This document shows positions 7,218 to 14,920 of a stretch of 14,920 nucleotides of DNA, piece after piece. The notes under the pieces were generated by a model that did no database searches, was not told where the DNA came from, and saw nothing but the letters and a program-made list of their open reading frames with translations. Source of the DNA: Vairimorpha ceranae. Lineage: Eukaryota > Microsporidia > Nosematidae. The position numbers and the translations under genes are program-made. The stretch is taken from NCBI RefSeq assembly GCF_000988165.1, contig NW_020169382.1:1-14920 (forward strand), read 5' to 3'. Positions within the stretch are counted from its first letter, which is position 1, and the number at the start of each line of letters is the position of its first letter.

Positions 7218-8250
7218 TCACGCAAATACAATACTTTTACTAATTAAATGAAAAAAAGGGAGGCAAAAAAAGAAATATTTTTGTTTAAAATTTAGTTGTC
7301 CACCTTTAGTTTTTAATAATTCATTGCATCTACTGTTCACGTTCTGTACCAGCTTTTTATTTATACACTTCAACATTTGTTTTATTCCACTCATCTTCAA
7401 CACATTTCTTAAATTTATTTATATTTTTTGGTTTTCTTTTTTCTACTTTTACCTTAAGAATATTCCATAAATTTTCTATGGAATTCATGTCTGAAGATTG
7501 TGAAAACCAATCTAAAGTTTATGTTTTTTTTCATCTGCCAAATTATCTCTAGTAAATTTACTCGTATGTTTCGGATCATTATCTTGCTGTAAAATATAAT
7601 TTGTAAATTTTAGCTTTTTTTGCGGAAGTCTTCAGATTATTGTCTAAAATTTTACAGTATGCTTCGTTATTCATTAAACAATCATCTATACATATCTTTC
7701 GACACCTGCACTTGAAAAAGATGCCCAAACAATGATACTACCACCCCCATAAATAATTGCGGGTTTTGTGTTTTTTATTATATCTTTGGCCAAGTTTTTT
7801 TCACATATAAACTCTTTCATTAGCTAGCGTCAAATAAGTTTATTTTTGTTTTATCGCTTAAAAAAATTCTGTTTCATCTTTTATCAGAGTAACAAGCATG
7901 TTTGCTTACCTAACGTTTTTTTTTAAAATGTGGCTTTTAAACAAAAATGGTTTTATACATGCAATCCTACCATGAAATTCTATTTTAAACAATTTATCTC
8001 TTATACATCGAAGAGATATATTTTTTATCGTTTTTTTAAATCCACAGAAAGACTGCTAATTTATGGATCATCATGTATTTTTTTTCAAATAGAATTATCA
8101 ATATCAGTAAGTAATAAAGTTCTTTTAAACCCAGCTTTTTTTCAATTTCTCCTGTTTAGTCACCCTTTTTTTAAGTTTAGACACACTGCTCACTGGCTTA
8201 TCGTGATTTTTTCAATTTCTTTTTGTTTTGTGACCATTTTAAAGTATGCC
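7218..8250 (-). pseudogene. Tc1/mariner transposase pseudogene
   Basis: Reading the minus strand across several frameshifts and stops gives a Tc1-type transposase in the right order. From about 8130 down there is an N-terminal DNA-binding region with FHGR near 7970, the usual join to the catalytic core. Then come SDKTKINL (about 7850, first catalytic Asp), GGGSIIVW (about 7750), QQDNDPKHTS (about 7580, second Asp) and IENLWNILK (about 7460, the final acidic residue), ending in LVQNVNSRCNE (about 7330). Motif order and spacing fit the Tc1 DDE group. At least five frame breaks are needed, so no active enzyme is made. The short open frames in this interval are pieces or shadows. Confidence 0.88.
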
Positions 8251-8515
8251 TGAGTTTTGGATTTTTGGCTTAAAGATAATTTTTATGGCATAAGAGATAA
8301 AAATTAAGCTTTTTATAGTCTTAACTGATTTTTTACAGCCAAGTTTTCCTCCAAAAAAAATATTATGATTTTGTCTACCTAGAATAAGGATTTTCCTTTC
8401 AATACCAAAAAAGTTACAAAAGATAATGTTAATTGTTCTCAAAGTATTCAATAATTTTTTATTAAGTAAAAGAATTGAAAGTTGTGGCTAAAAAAGGTAT
8501 AATTATTATACTATT

Positions 8516-8543
8516 TTAATGTTCCTTTTCTTTGCCACCACTG
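8516..8543 (-). repeat. Right terminal inverted repeat of the Tc1/mariner relic
   Basis: On the minus strand it begins CAGTGGTGGCAAAG. It is followed on the plus strand by TA at 8544-8545 and is better preserved than the left end. Confidence 0.85.
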
Positions 8544-10240
8544 TAAATAATTATCTATAGTGTTGTTGTTTGTAAAGGACGCTTATGCATACTAATATCT
8601 AAACAAAATTTTTTACTATAAATAGAATATTTTCAACATTTTTAAATTTAAAAAACGTTTAACCTTGAAAATATTTTAACTACAAAATTTTATTTGATCT
8701 ATTATTTTTGTACTTTTCGATTTAAAAAAATTAAATGACTGATTTTTAAAAATTTGTTGTGTAAACTATAAATTATTTTTTGTAAAAAACGATAAGAACA
8801 GTACTTTTTTAAAAAACTATAAAATATTAAATTTTTATTTTCTAAAAACTTTAAATGTTTTCTTTATAATGTTATATAAATGTTTTATAGGTAAAAGATT
8901 ATCAAATCTACTATTTAAATATATTTAAACGTTTTACTTTTAGAAACTTTTAATTTTCCGTGCAAAATTTAAACTATAATCAAACAAAAACCATTTGATG
9001 TTAGTTTATTTTGTTTAACACAGCGAAATAATCTTTTGCACATAGTAATTATTAGTGTTATTATTAAAAAATTTGGTTGTCATAATTTCTTTTGTTTTTT
9101 TGACAAGCTTTTGGAATTGAGTTTTTAAATGTATTTAAAGAATCTGCTAGCTTTATATAATTTTTTGATTTCTCATTTTTTCAAATGCTATATAAAGATC
9201 GTAGGTTTTTTCTCCACCGAAATTATGTTACAAATATTAAGATTAGTTGCAAAATATGACAATTAATTTCTCTTAATAAATATACATTTCTGCTTTACTT
9301 AAAAATTTTTATATAAATTTTAAGATTAATTTAAAAATTTGCAAGCTAAAAGATATTTTTTAATGTATATGGTAAGCTATTAAAAACACAATATTTTAAA
9401 TTCGCACTATTAATTAAAATGAGGCTTTTTAATAACATAAAATACATCTTAAGGTTATAAATAGTCATTATAAGTTTTTTAAGTGCATTATTATAGGAAC
9501 TATTGATAATAAAATATTTTAATTTTAAAGTTTTAATTTAATAAAACAAATAATTGAAACAGCTTAACTGAAATACAAAAATAAAAAAGTAAATCTATAA
9601 AATATTAATATTGTAAGTGTAATAATGTAATCGAATAAAATTAAAAAAAGTAATTCTTGTTTTATTGCGGGAAATATAATCAATATTTATGCATTTTATG
9701 AATTTAAAAATCTTTTTTTAAAAATTTTAATTATATTTAAATGCCAAAACAAAAAATAATTAAATTTCGTATTAAATACAAATAAATACATTTTAAGATA
9801 TATATTTTCTTTTTTAGTAGAAATTTTAGTTTAAATAAAAAGAAATCCTTAAATTTTTTAATTGTTTAAGTTTTTTTGTTGATCCAACTTTTAACGTCAT
9901 TGTATAATATAACACGCATTTTACAACATTTGACATAAAAAATGCGAAAGATTTTAAATTATATAGTTTAAAATATTACAATTTGGTATGATGCAAACTT
10001 TAATAAAATGGCGGATCCAAACATAATAATTTTTTTGGTCTTTCAATTCAAAAATAAATTGGTAAATCACGCTCTTTTTTGTATAAAATTTAATTGTAAA
10101 AGTAATCAAAACAAACAATTACGAAAAAATAATTTTTTGTAATCTAATATATATTGTTTTAAAAACAAGGTAAATTTATTAATTTTTTTTGTAATTTTTT
10201 AATTTATAACCCTATTTATTGAAAATTGATTTTTAACCCC
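8544..10240. other. 1.7-kb AT-rich gap without a supportable gene
   Basis: I see no start-motif-supported frame, RNA gene or clear repeat. A minus-strand stretch at about 9060-9240 reads for roughly 30 codons with a lysine-rich sequence containing NYIKLADSLNTFKNSIPK, perhaps a very old gene or transposon fragment, but too weak to call. The end of the interval is the promoter of NP-repeat gene 2; AAACAAACAATT near 10107 also occurs upstream of NP-repeat gene 1 (near 5437). Confidence 0.45.
10237..10240 (+). promoter_or_regulatory. CCCC motif directly before the NP-repeat gene 2 start
   Basis: TTTTTAACCCCATGAAAAC: the C-run touches the ATG at 10241, and the following codons also read ATGAAAAC as in NP-repeat gene 1. 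Confidence 0.7.
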
Positions 10241-10675
10241 ATGAAAACATTTTCAACTTTTTTTTTCATACTCAGTGTAATTAATACAACTGTTAATTCC
10301 GGCCATTTAAGTCATCTTTATAAGATATTTGGGCCTACAGACCCTTCAAATCCAGCTAATCCAAGTAATCCACTAAATCCAGCCAATCCTAACAACCCGT
10401 TGAATCCAGCTAATCCCAACAATCCATTAAATCCAGCCAATCCTAACAACCCGTTAAATCCAACCAATCCCAGCAACCCTGTAAACCCAATTGATCCTAA
10501 TTTTCCAATCGACCCTAATTTTCCAATTGATCCAAATTTTCCAATCGACCCCGATTTTCAAGTTGATCCAATTGACCCCAATGTACCAGCTATCCCAAGG
10601 CCCATCCTTTTAAAATTGGTAGCAGCACGCAAAAGAACACTTGCAGACTGGGCAGGGATGGGTTTGAATTGTTAA
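10241..10675 (+). CDS. Secreted Asn-Pro triplet-repeat protein (NP-repeat protein 2)
   Basis: A 144-residue paralogue of NP-repeat protein 1. Seen: an N-terminal signal peptide (FSTFFFILSVI, likely cut near residue 19-20); xNP/xDP triplets from residue 34 (NPLNPANPN units); a change at about 84-110 to a 6-residue IDPNFP repeat; then IPRPILLKL and the conserved basic motif AARKRTLADWA at 128-138, ending in a Cys. Over the last segment, 15 of 21 residues match protein 1, although the repeats differ in length and composition. The tail is therefore the constrained part. RKR before TLADW looks like a dibasic (kexin-type) processing site; this is inference. The ATG at 10241 is chosen because CCCC abuts it, rather than an in-frame codon 15 nt upstream. 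AATAAA follows the stop closely. Confidence 0.85.
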   Translation: MKTFSTFFFILSVINTTVNSGHLSHLYKIFGPTDPSNPANPSNPLNPANPNNPLNPANPNNPLNPANPNNPLNPTNPSNPVNPIDPNFPIDPNFPIDPNFPIDPDFQVDPIDPNVPAIPRPILLKLVAARKRTLADWAGMGLNC

Positions 10676-10795
10676 AAAATAAAATATGTTTATTTTATAT
10701 TTTTTCAATATCTATCATTTTCATTAATTGTTTAATTTACAAATTTAACGTAGTAGATCATACAATAGCAAAACTGTCACACAAAAAATACATAA

Positions 10796-10824
10796 TGTCG
10801 CGCGCCTAGAGCGCGACCATGTTT
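10796..10824 (+). repeat. Left terminal inverted repeat, itself hairpin-forming
   Basis: Starts TGTCGCGCGCCTAGAG and pairs with 13710-13738. Within it GTCGCGC (10797-10803) and GCGCGAC (10811-10817) form a perfect 7-bp GC-only-rich stem around a 7-nt loop, unlike anything else in the window. Confidence 0.75.
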
Positions 10825-11284
10825 TTCTTTATTTTTTTAAACTCAACAAACTTTCATCTTTGTGTTGATTAAAATTTTGTATTACGCCCTATATCATTTA
10901 TATTTGAGTAACCATTATAGTTGGTAGTAAACGATATATAATATAGAAGGAAAGTCATTTTTTTTTATTATTACGATTTTAATGTTTTACACACCATACA
11001 ATAAATTAATTAACACAGATAGATACGTACATATATATTCTACAGAATTACTACCCGCCAAGATTTTACGAACGCAAGACATATTTCCCTTCAGAAATTT
11101 AAATAAAGGCTTGTTTATACATACACCTTTGTATAGGTCATCATGGTTTTTGAACATGCAATTAACAATGCTAAAGTTAATTTTAAAATAACAGCTTGAC
11201 TGTAATTATTACCAATTTGCTCATGATCTAAAAGTTCATACACATGAAAATTTTTAATTTTTTAAAATATTTTAAATGACCCTT

Positions 11285-12529
11285 ATGAGGCCTACTATCA
11301 AATCTCAAGAAGAATACGATAACATCGTAAATATTCTTAAGGCGAGGATACGACAGTAGATGGCAGCAAACATATTAGGTATTGTTTTTAAAAGAAGGCC
11401 GACCTATTCATCTTGGTAGATAATTTACTTTATCTGAAAGATACAGAAAATGGTCATAAAAACGGGTGTTTGTGGAAGGAACAATGCTTTTTATGAAAAT
11501 AAAAATACAAAAATTGCACAATCAAAATATTATGGCTAGAGTCGTCTTTACGAGTTATGCAAACAACTTTACTTTTCAATTCCTAGATGTGTTGTTAAAG
11601 AGGTTTTCAACGGGTGTAATATCTTCTTACAAGCTCAACCCCTTAGGGCAAAGGGTGATTTTAAGTATATTCAGCTAAGAAGCCTTTTGAAAGATTAATC
11701 ATTGATCTTGTTGATATGAAGACTTACGCAGAACAAAATGATGGTTTTTGTTGGATACTTACAGGTATAAATGTATTTTAAGTATAAAATTACTTATGTG
11801 TTTAAAAGTAAGACTATAACTGAGGTTCTTTCATATCTTAAAATTGGTTTTTATAAACTCGGTGATAGCCAAATAATTTAATGTGATAATGGAAAAGAAT
11901 TTAGAAGTTCTTGTTTGATTGATTTTTGTAAGGAAAAAAACATTTTCTGATACATGGAAGGCCGAGACATTCACAAAGCCAAGGTCAAATTGAACGATTA
12001 AACCAAACGCTCACACATTATTTGCAAAAGCATCTGTGTGATGGTGTGTTTGTTGCCGGTAAAAGTTGAACTGTGCCTTTGGACAAAATGATTTATGAGT
12101 ACAATTTAGCTATACATTCTTCAACTAATAAGTCACCATTCACTCTATTTTTTGGTAGAGGTGGGTTCAACACTGTAACATGTCCTATAGATAATGTTAT
12201 TGTTGATTCGGATAGGGTTCATTTGAAATTTAAGCTAACAAACTTGAAGAGGATGATAATAAGGCTATTTATACAACTTCTGTGAATCAAAAATATTTGG
12301 CACGCATGGACAGAAAATGCATTTATGATTCTACTAATGACATAAATATAGGTGACATTATTCTGATAAAAAAAGATTTTGATACAAATAGTAAAACAAA
12401 GAAGTTAAAAATAGACACATTTTATTCTATGCCCAGAAAAGTAACCGAAATTTTATTAAATAATTGTATTAAAGTTGAAATAATGGTACTGAAGAAATTG
12501 TATTAATAAATTTAGTGAAAGAAAAATAA
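11285..12529 (+). pseudogene. Integrase pseudogene (KRBA2/Ginger/gypsy type)
   Basis: A multiply broken DDE integrase read across three frames. A likely N-terminus at 11285 (EEYDNIVNILKARI) is cut by a stop at 11357. A zinc-binding-like region follows near 11550-11650 (IPRCVVKEVFNGCNIF, where the expected second Cys of CxxC is Phe). The core shows the first Asp in IIDLVDM (about 11700), the second in CDNGKEF (about 11880-11900) and the Glu in RPRHSQSQGQIERLNQTL (about 11960-12010), then IYEYNLAIHSSTNKSPF (about 12090-12145). The C-terminal part from 12282 has GDIILIKK and ends after one more frameshift in NGTEEIVLINLVKEK at 12529. KRBA2/SCAND3-like integrases are common in microsporidian genomes. 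At least six lesions make it non-functional. The host element is probably the TIR element around it. Confidence 0.85.
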
Positions 12530-12914
12530 TTATGTTGATTATTTTCCTTTTTCTTACTTGTTTACGTTCTTAATCCCTGTATTGTTCATTAAAAATCTAA
12601 TATAGATTTTGCATGCACATCACTCTGTACATTTTGAATAGTTATAATACTTGTATCTTTTTAATTAAAAATAAATATATTTTATTCAATTTTTTAATTA
12701 CAAACTTTAATTTTTGATTAAATTTTTTAATTTAAATTTAAAGATGCATCTCAATTCTTTTTAATTAAAATTTTAAAAATAAAAAATTTGAGATATTATA
12801 ATTTTTTTAAAAACACACTTTTCCAATAAGAATTTTTTTCTCTTAAATTAATTTTTCTTTTAATTAACTATGATTTAAATTAATCATATTTTAATTTATA
12901 TACCGAAATTATAC
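12530..12914. other. AT-rich interval inside the TIR element
   Basis: Long A/T tracts with TTAATTAAAATTTTAAAAA-like segments. Nothing coding is seen. The nested retrotransposon fragment begins to its right. Confidence 0.45.
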
Positions 12915-13650
12915 TTATGTTGTGCACACAACTACCAATAGCAATTAAAGTGTTATAAGAGGATTATCTATTGGCAATATCTAAGCAAATATTTGGTTCT
13001 GCTACTCGTTATATATCTTGGAAGCTATTGGGTGTGATAAGAAGCTAAAACTATAAAAAGAAATTTATATAAAATAAATATGCCTTTTAACAATTCTTAA
13101 CCTTTTATACAGTTTAGTCTGTTCAGTATTTATATTCGGAACAAGCACTTTCCGACCTAGGATCCACCAGGGTGGATTCTAGAATCCAAAATGAAATTAA
13201 AATAAAGTATAATAAACCAGATATATTTATACTAAATAAAAACAAGAAAGAAATTTTCATAATTAAAGTGGGAATAACTTCCTTCGATAAGTTAAGAACA
13301 ATAGAGGTAGAGAATAATCATAAGTACGACCTGTTAGCCAACCATACAGGATCTTTATATAAATACAAGACAGAAGTTATCCCATACGTTATGACATGGA
13401 CAATGTAGTAACAAAGTTCCATAAGCAGTAGAGAACCCAAATCGGAGTAGACGACCGAATCCAGGCTTATGTACAGCCAAAAGTACTCAAGATGACACTA
13501 GAAAGCTTGATCATAAAAAGTCGCAGGAGATGTTTAACTTCTGTAGAAAACTTCGAAGAAGTGAAGGTTGAACTGCCATGCGAGTAAAGGCTATTCGAGA
13601 AGCGATCCGATGCCGCACACTAAGAAAGATTAACATGACATAAAACTATA
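12915..13650 (+). mobile_element. 5'-truncated non-LTR retrotransposon tail, nested
   Basis: The right part (13130-13587) matches the C-terminal restriction-like endonuclease region of R2/R4/Dong-type non-LTR elements, known from microsporidia. About 12915-13040 weakly resembles the upstream linker (RIIYWQYLSKY). Lack of the reverse transcriptase fits the 5' truncation usual for these elements. It lies within the 10796-13738 inverted repeats in the same orientation, so it probably inserted into the older element. The exact ends are uncertain. Confidence 0.65.
13130..13587 (+). pseudogene. Restriction-like endonuclease C-terminus of a non-LTR retrotransposon
   Basis: One open stretch to 13408 reads NKPDIFILNKNKKEIFIIKVGITSFDKL and later KYDLLANHTGSLYKYKTEVIPYVMTW, typical of the endonuclease domain that nicks the insertion site. 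KPDI carries the conserved catalytic PD. The acidic residue normally found before VGIT (E or D) is Lys here (IIKVGIT), so catalysis would be lost even in this open part. A one-base shift near 13399 restores DNVVTKFHKQ, then a stop and AYVQPKVLKMTLESL, finishing at 13587. An apparent start at 13172 is an in-frame GTG with no start context; the frame continues upstream to about 13130. Confidence 0.78.
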
Positions 13651-13709
13651 CCTAAATAAATTTAATTATTAGATTATTTAATTTAAAGTAGAGAAAAAAA
13701 TAGAATTTT

Positions 13710-13738
13710 AAACATAGTTGTTCTCTAAGCGCGTGACA
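13710..13738 (-). repeat. Right terminal inverted repeat of the integrase element
   Basis: On the minus strand it starts TGTCACGCGCTTAGAG. It matches the left repeat at 23 of 29 positions. The inner hairpin of the left copy is largely lost here. Confidence 0.7.
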
Positions 13739-14598
13739 ATTACTATTTTGGGAATTAAAAAGAAATTTATTTTTTAATAGAGTTTTAATTAGCTGACAAA
13801 GCATTTTTCCTTTGCCAAATATTACATCACAACTGACATTTAATAAGTGTTTAAAAAGTATTTATTTTTCTTTTACTAGAATAAATAATGATCAAAAAAA
13901 TAAAAAATTAAATTCTTTTGAATTGTTATGGTGCGTAAGAACTGCAAAGTTACAGCAACATAATCTAAGTAAAATTATTTAAATTTCAGTATATTGTAAT
14001 CTGTGTATTTATGCACTTTTCATAACCAATAGTTTACATTTGTTTGTTTACATTTTAAAAATTTTCCCTCTTGTTTTAATTACAATTTTTTGAAAAGTAA
14101 GATTATAATTTTTTATAAAACTTCCTATATTTTTAAATTTTAAATAATAAATACGTTGGTGCAAATTTAATATATTATATTACTGTTGTGCGTAGATTTT
14201 ACACATAATAAATATTTTAACATTTCAAATTATATATTCATAATACATGTTACCTTTAGAGATGGTTTTTATAAGATGAAAAACCGAAGAAATAAAAATT
14301 TATAGAAAAATAATTCGAAAAAATGTTAATTAAAATCAACATAAAATATTATTTTTTATCAAAAAATAGTTCAAAACATTAAAAAAGTTTAGTTTGGTAA
14401 TATGTTTTATTTATCAAAAGACAAAATTAATAACAAACAAAAAATAAATTAATAAGTTATTTATTAAAAATTTTTAATTGAAAACCGCATAAAATATCTT
14501 TATATCTAAAAAAATACAAAATTGGTTTTTTTAATTTACATTTTTGTTTACAATAATTTAAAAAACAAATATACAATAAATCGGTTTTTTTACCCCTC
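13739..14598. other. AT-rich gap before the terminal secreted-protein gene
   Basis: No supportable gene or RNA is seen. A segment at 13800-13835 reads, on the minus strand, CAGTTGTGATG and then TTTGGCAAAGGAAAA, faintly like a Tc1 terminus but not convincing. The right edge is the promoter of the next gene. Confidence 0.45.
14593..14596 (+). promoter_or_regulatory. CCCC motif of the terminal secreted-protein gene
   Basis: TTTTTTTACCCCTCATG: the C-run lies 2 nt before the ATG at 14599. Confidence 0.68.
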
Positions 14599-14920
14599 AT
14601 GACTTCACGTTTAATAATCGTTCCAGTATTACTTTTTAACATACTTTTTGTAACGGCTACTACAAACGAAACGAGTGAAATACCAATTCAAGCTACTGAG
14701 GAAAGTGAACAGGTGAAGGAATTAGAAAGCATTGATGATCAGGCTTTTGTTACTGCTGAAGGAATTGGCGCCAATTTTGACGTAAAAGATGAATCAAATA
14801 ATATATCGACATTTGAGAAACCAGAGGATAATCCAGCAGATGGAAAGCCGAATGAGAATCCAGCAGATGAAAAGCCAAATGAGAATCCAGAATCTGGAAA
14901 GCCAAATGAGAATCCAGAAA
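14599..14920 (+). CDS. Secreted acidic KPNENP-repeat protein, 5' part only
   Basis: An open frame of 107 codons that runs off the end of the window. I do not recognise a family. Seen: a signal peptide (RLIIVPVLLFNILFVTATT, likely cut near residue 20-22), an acidic Glu/Asp-rich region (about 23-72) with sequons NET at 23 and NIS at 68-70, then a 9-residue tandem repeat KPNENPxxx (KPEDNPADG, KPNENPADE, KPNENPESG) from residue 74 onward. The pattern of signal peptide plus Asn-Pro-containing repeat is shared with the two NP-repeat proteins, but repeat unit and charge differ, and whether the AARxRTLxDWA tail is present lies beyond the window. The strong start context supports a real gene. A secreted, surface or spore-structure role is inference. 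Confidence 0.8.
   Translation, partial: MTSRLIIVPVLLFNILFVTATTNETSEIPIQATEESEQVKELESIDDQAFVTAEGIGANFDVKDESNNISTFEKPEDNPADGKPNENPADEKPNENPESGKPNENPE

Larger units (their letters stand above)
7096..8543 (-). mobile_element. Decayed Tc1/mariner transposon with both inverted ends
   Basis: The left end (7096-7122) and the reverse complement of the right end (8516-8543) both begin CAGT and end ATTAA, and agree at about 20 of 28 aligned positions. The right end reads CAGTGGTGGCAAAGAAAAGG inward, a typical Tc1 terminus. Both ends are flanked by TA (7094-7095 and 8544-8545), the expected target duplication. The 1448-bp length is normal for the superfamily. A broken transposase fills the inside on the minus strand. 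Most differences between the ends in the first 10 bases are G-to-A changes, as expected from AT-biased decay. Confidence 0.85.
10796..13738 (+). mobile_element. Decayed TIR element with gypsy/Ginger-type integrase
   Basis: Bases 10796-10824 and the reverse complement of 13710-13738 agree at 23 of 29 positions. Both begin TGTC[G/A]CGCGC[C/T]TAGAG, and mismatches are mostly transitions. The ends start TGTCG and TGTCA, fitting the TGTNR rule reported for Ginger DNA transposons, and flanking 4-mers ATAA/ATTA nearly match. Inside, on the plus strand, is a broken integrase of the KRBA2/gypsy type (11285-12529), also as in Ginger. No reverse transcriptase belonging to this element was seen. A non-LTR fragment is nested in its right half. 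The alternative is a coincidental inverted repeat around an LTR-retrotransposon remnant, but the GC-rich match in such AT-rich DNA makes that less likely. Confidence 0.65.

Noticed and set aside
7930..8451. Plus-strand frame at 7930-8253 and minus-strand frame at 8239-8451
   Set aside because: The first is antisense to the Tc1 transposase relic. The second lies upstream of its recognisable DNA-binding region, inside the element, with no independent support.
5570..10675. Resemblance of the NP-rich arrays to Plasmodium NANP/NVDP repeats
   Set aside because: The period here is 3 residues, not 4, the tail and signal context differ, and the neighbouring genes are microsporidian; compositional convergence is enough.
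10982..11191. 69-codon plus-strand frame inside the integrase element
   Set aside because: No CCC motif and no recognisable similarity; it probably belongs to the decayed left part of the element.
11466..11678. 70-codon plus-strand frame
   Set aside because: It is a shadow: the integrase zinc-region similarity (IPRCVVKEVFNGC) is in another frame of the same bases.
13800..13835. Possible second Tc1/mariner terminus
   Set aside because: Only a short GGCAAAG stretch agrees; there is no partner repeat, no TA flank at the right place and no transposase nearby.
14457..14642. 61-codon minus-strand frame
   Set aside because: It runs antisense across the promoter and signal-peptide codons of the terminal secreted gene.
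1..14920. tRNA, rRNA or snRNA genes
   Set aside because: I looked for T-loop and other conserved boxes by eye and found none; a covariance-model scan would be decisive.

Overview
The window looks like a piece of a microsporidian nuclear genome, probably from the Nosema/Vairimorpha side. It is very AT-rich. The intact genes are short, intron-free and eukaryotic (RPB5, an RPC19-like RNA polymerase subunit, an HRD1-like RING ligase, a HIT hydrolase). Every convincing gene starts just after a CCC or CCCC run (0-11 nt before the ATG), and most stop codons overlap or touch an AATAAA signal. Both are established microsporidian traits. The genus is inferred from style and transposon content only.

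Bases 1-4417 are a compact housekeeping block. On the minus strand lie an RPC19/AC19-like subunit of RNA polymerases I and III (407-703), a HIT-domain protein (958-1341) and a multi-pass RING-H2 protein resembling HRD1 (1545-2501). On the plus strand lie a small protein with a possible DCC1-like fold (2930-3481) and RPB5 (3803-4417). The RPC19-like promoter and start region is tandemly duplicated (63 bp, offset 73). The divergent promoter between the HRD1-like and DCC1-like genes is filled by a purine-rich minisatellite.

Bases 4418-14920 are gene-poor. Three genes for putative secreted, low-complexity repeat proteins (5570-6910, 10241-10675, and 14599 running off the end) are separated by long AT-rich gaps and dead mobile elements. 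The first two are paralogues: signal peptide, a long array with Pro at every third residue (xNP/xDP triplets), and a conserved basic tail, AAR(R/K)RTLxDWA. The third has a different KPNENP-type repeat. Spore wall, polar tube or host-exposed roles are possible but unproven.

The mobile elements are: a decayed Tc1/mariner element with both inverted ends recognisable (7096-8543); a decayed element with a gypsy/Ginger/KRBA2-type integrase that sits between newly noticed 29-bp inverted repeats starting TGTC (10796-13738), suggesting a Ginger-like DNA transposon; and, inside the latter, a 5'-truncated non-LTR retrotransposon tail with a restriction-like endonuclease region (about 12915-13650). No tRNA, rRNA or CRISPR was seen.
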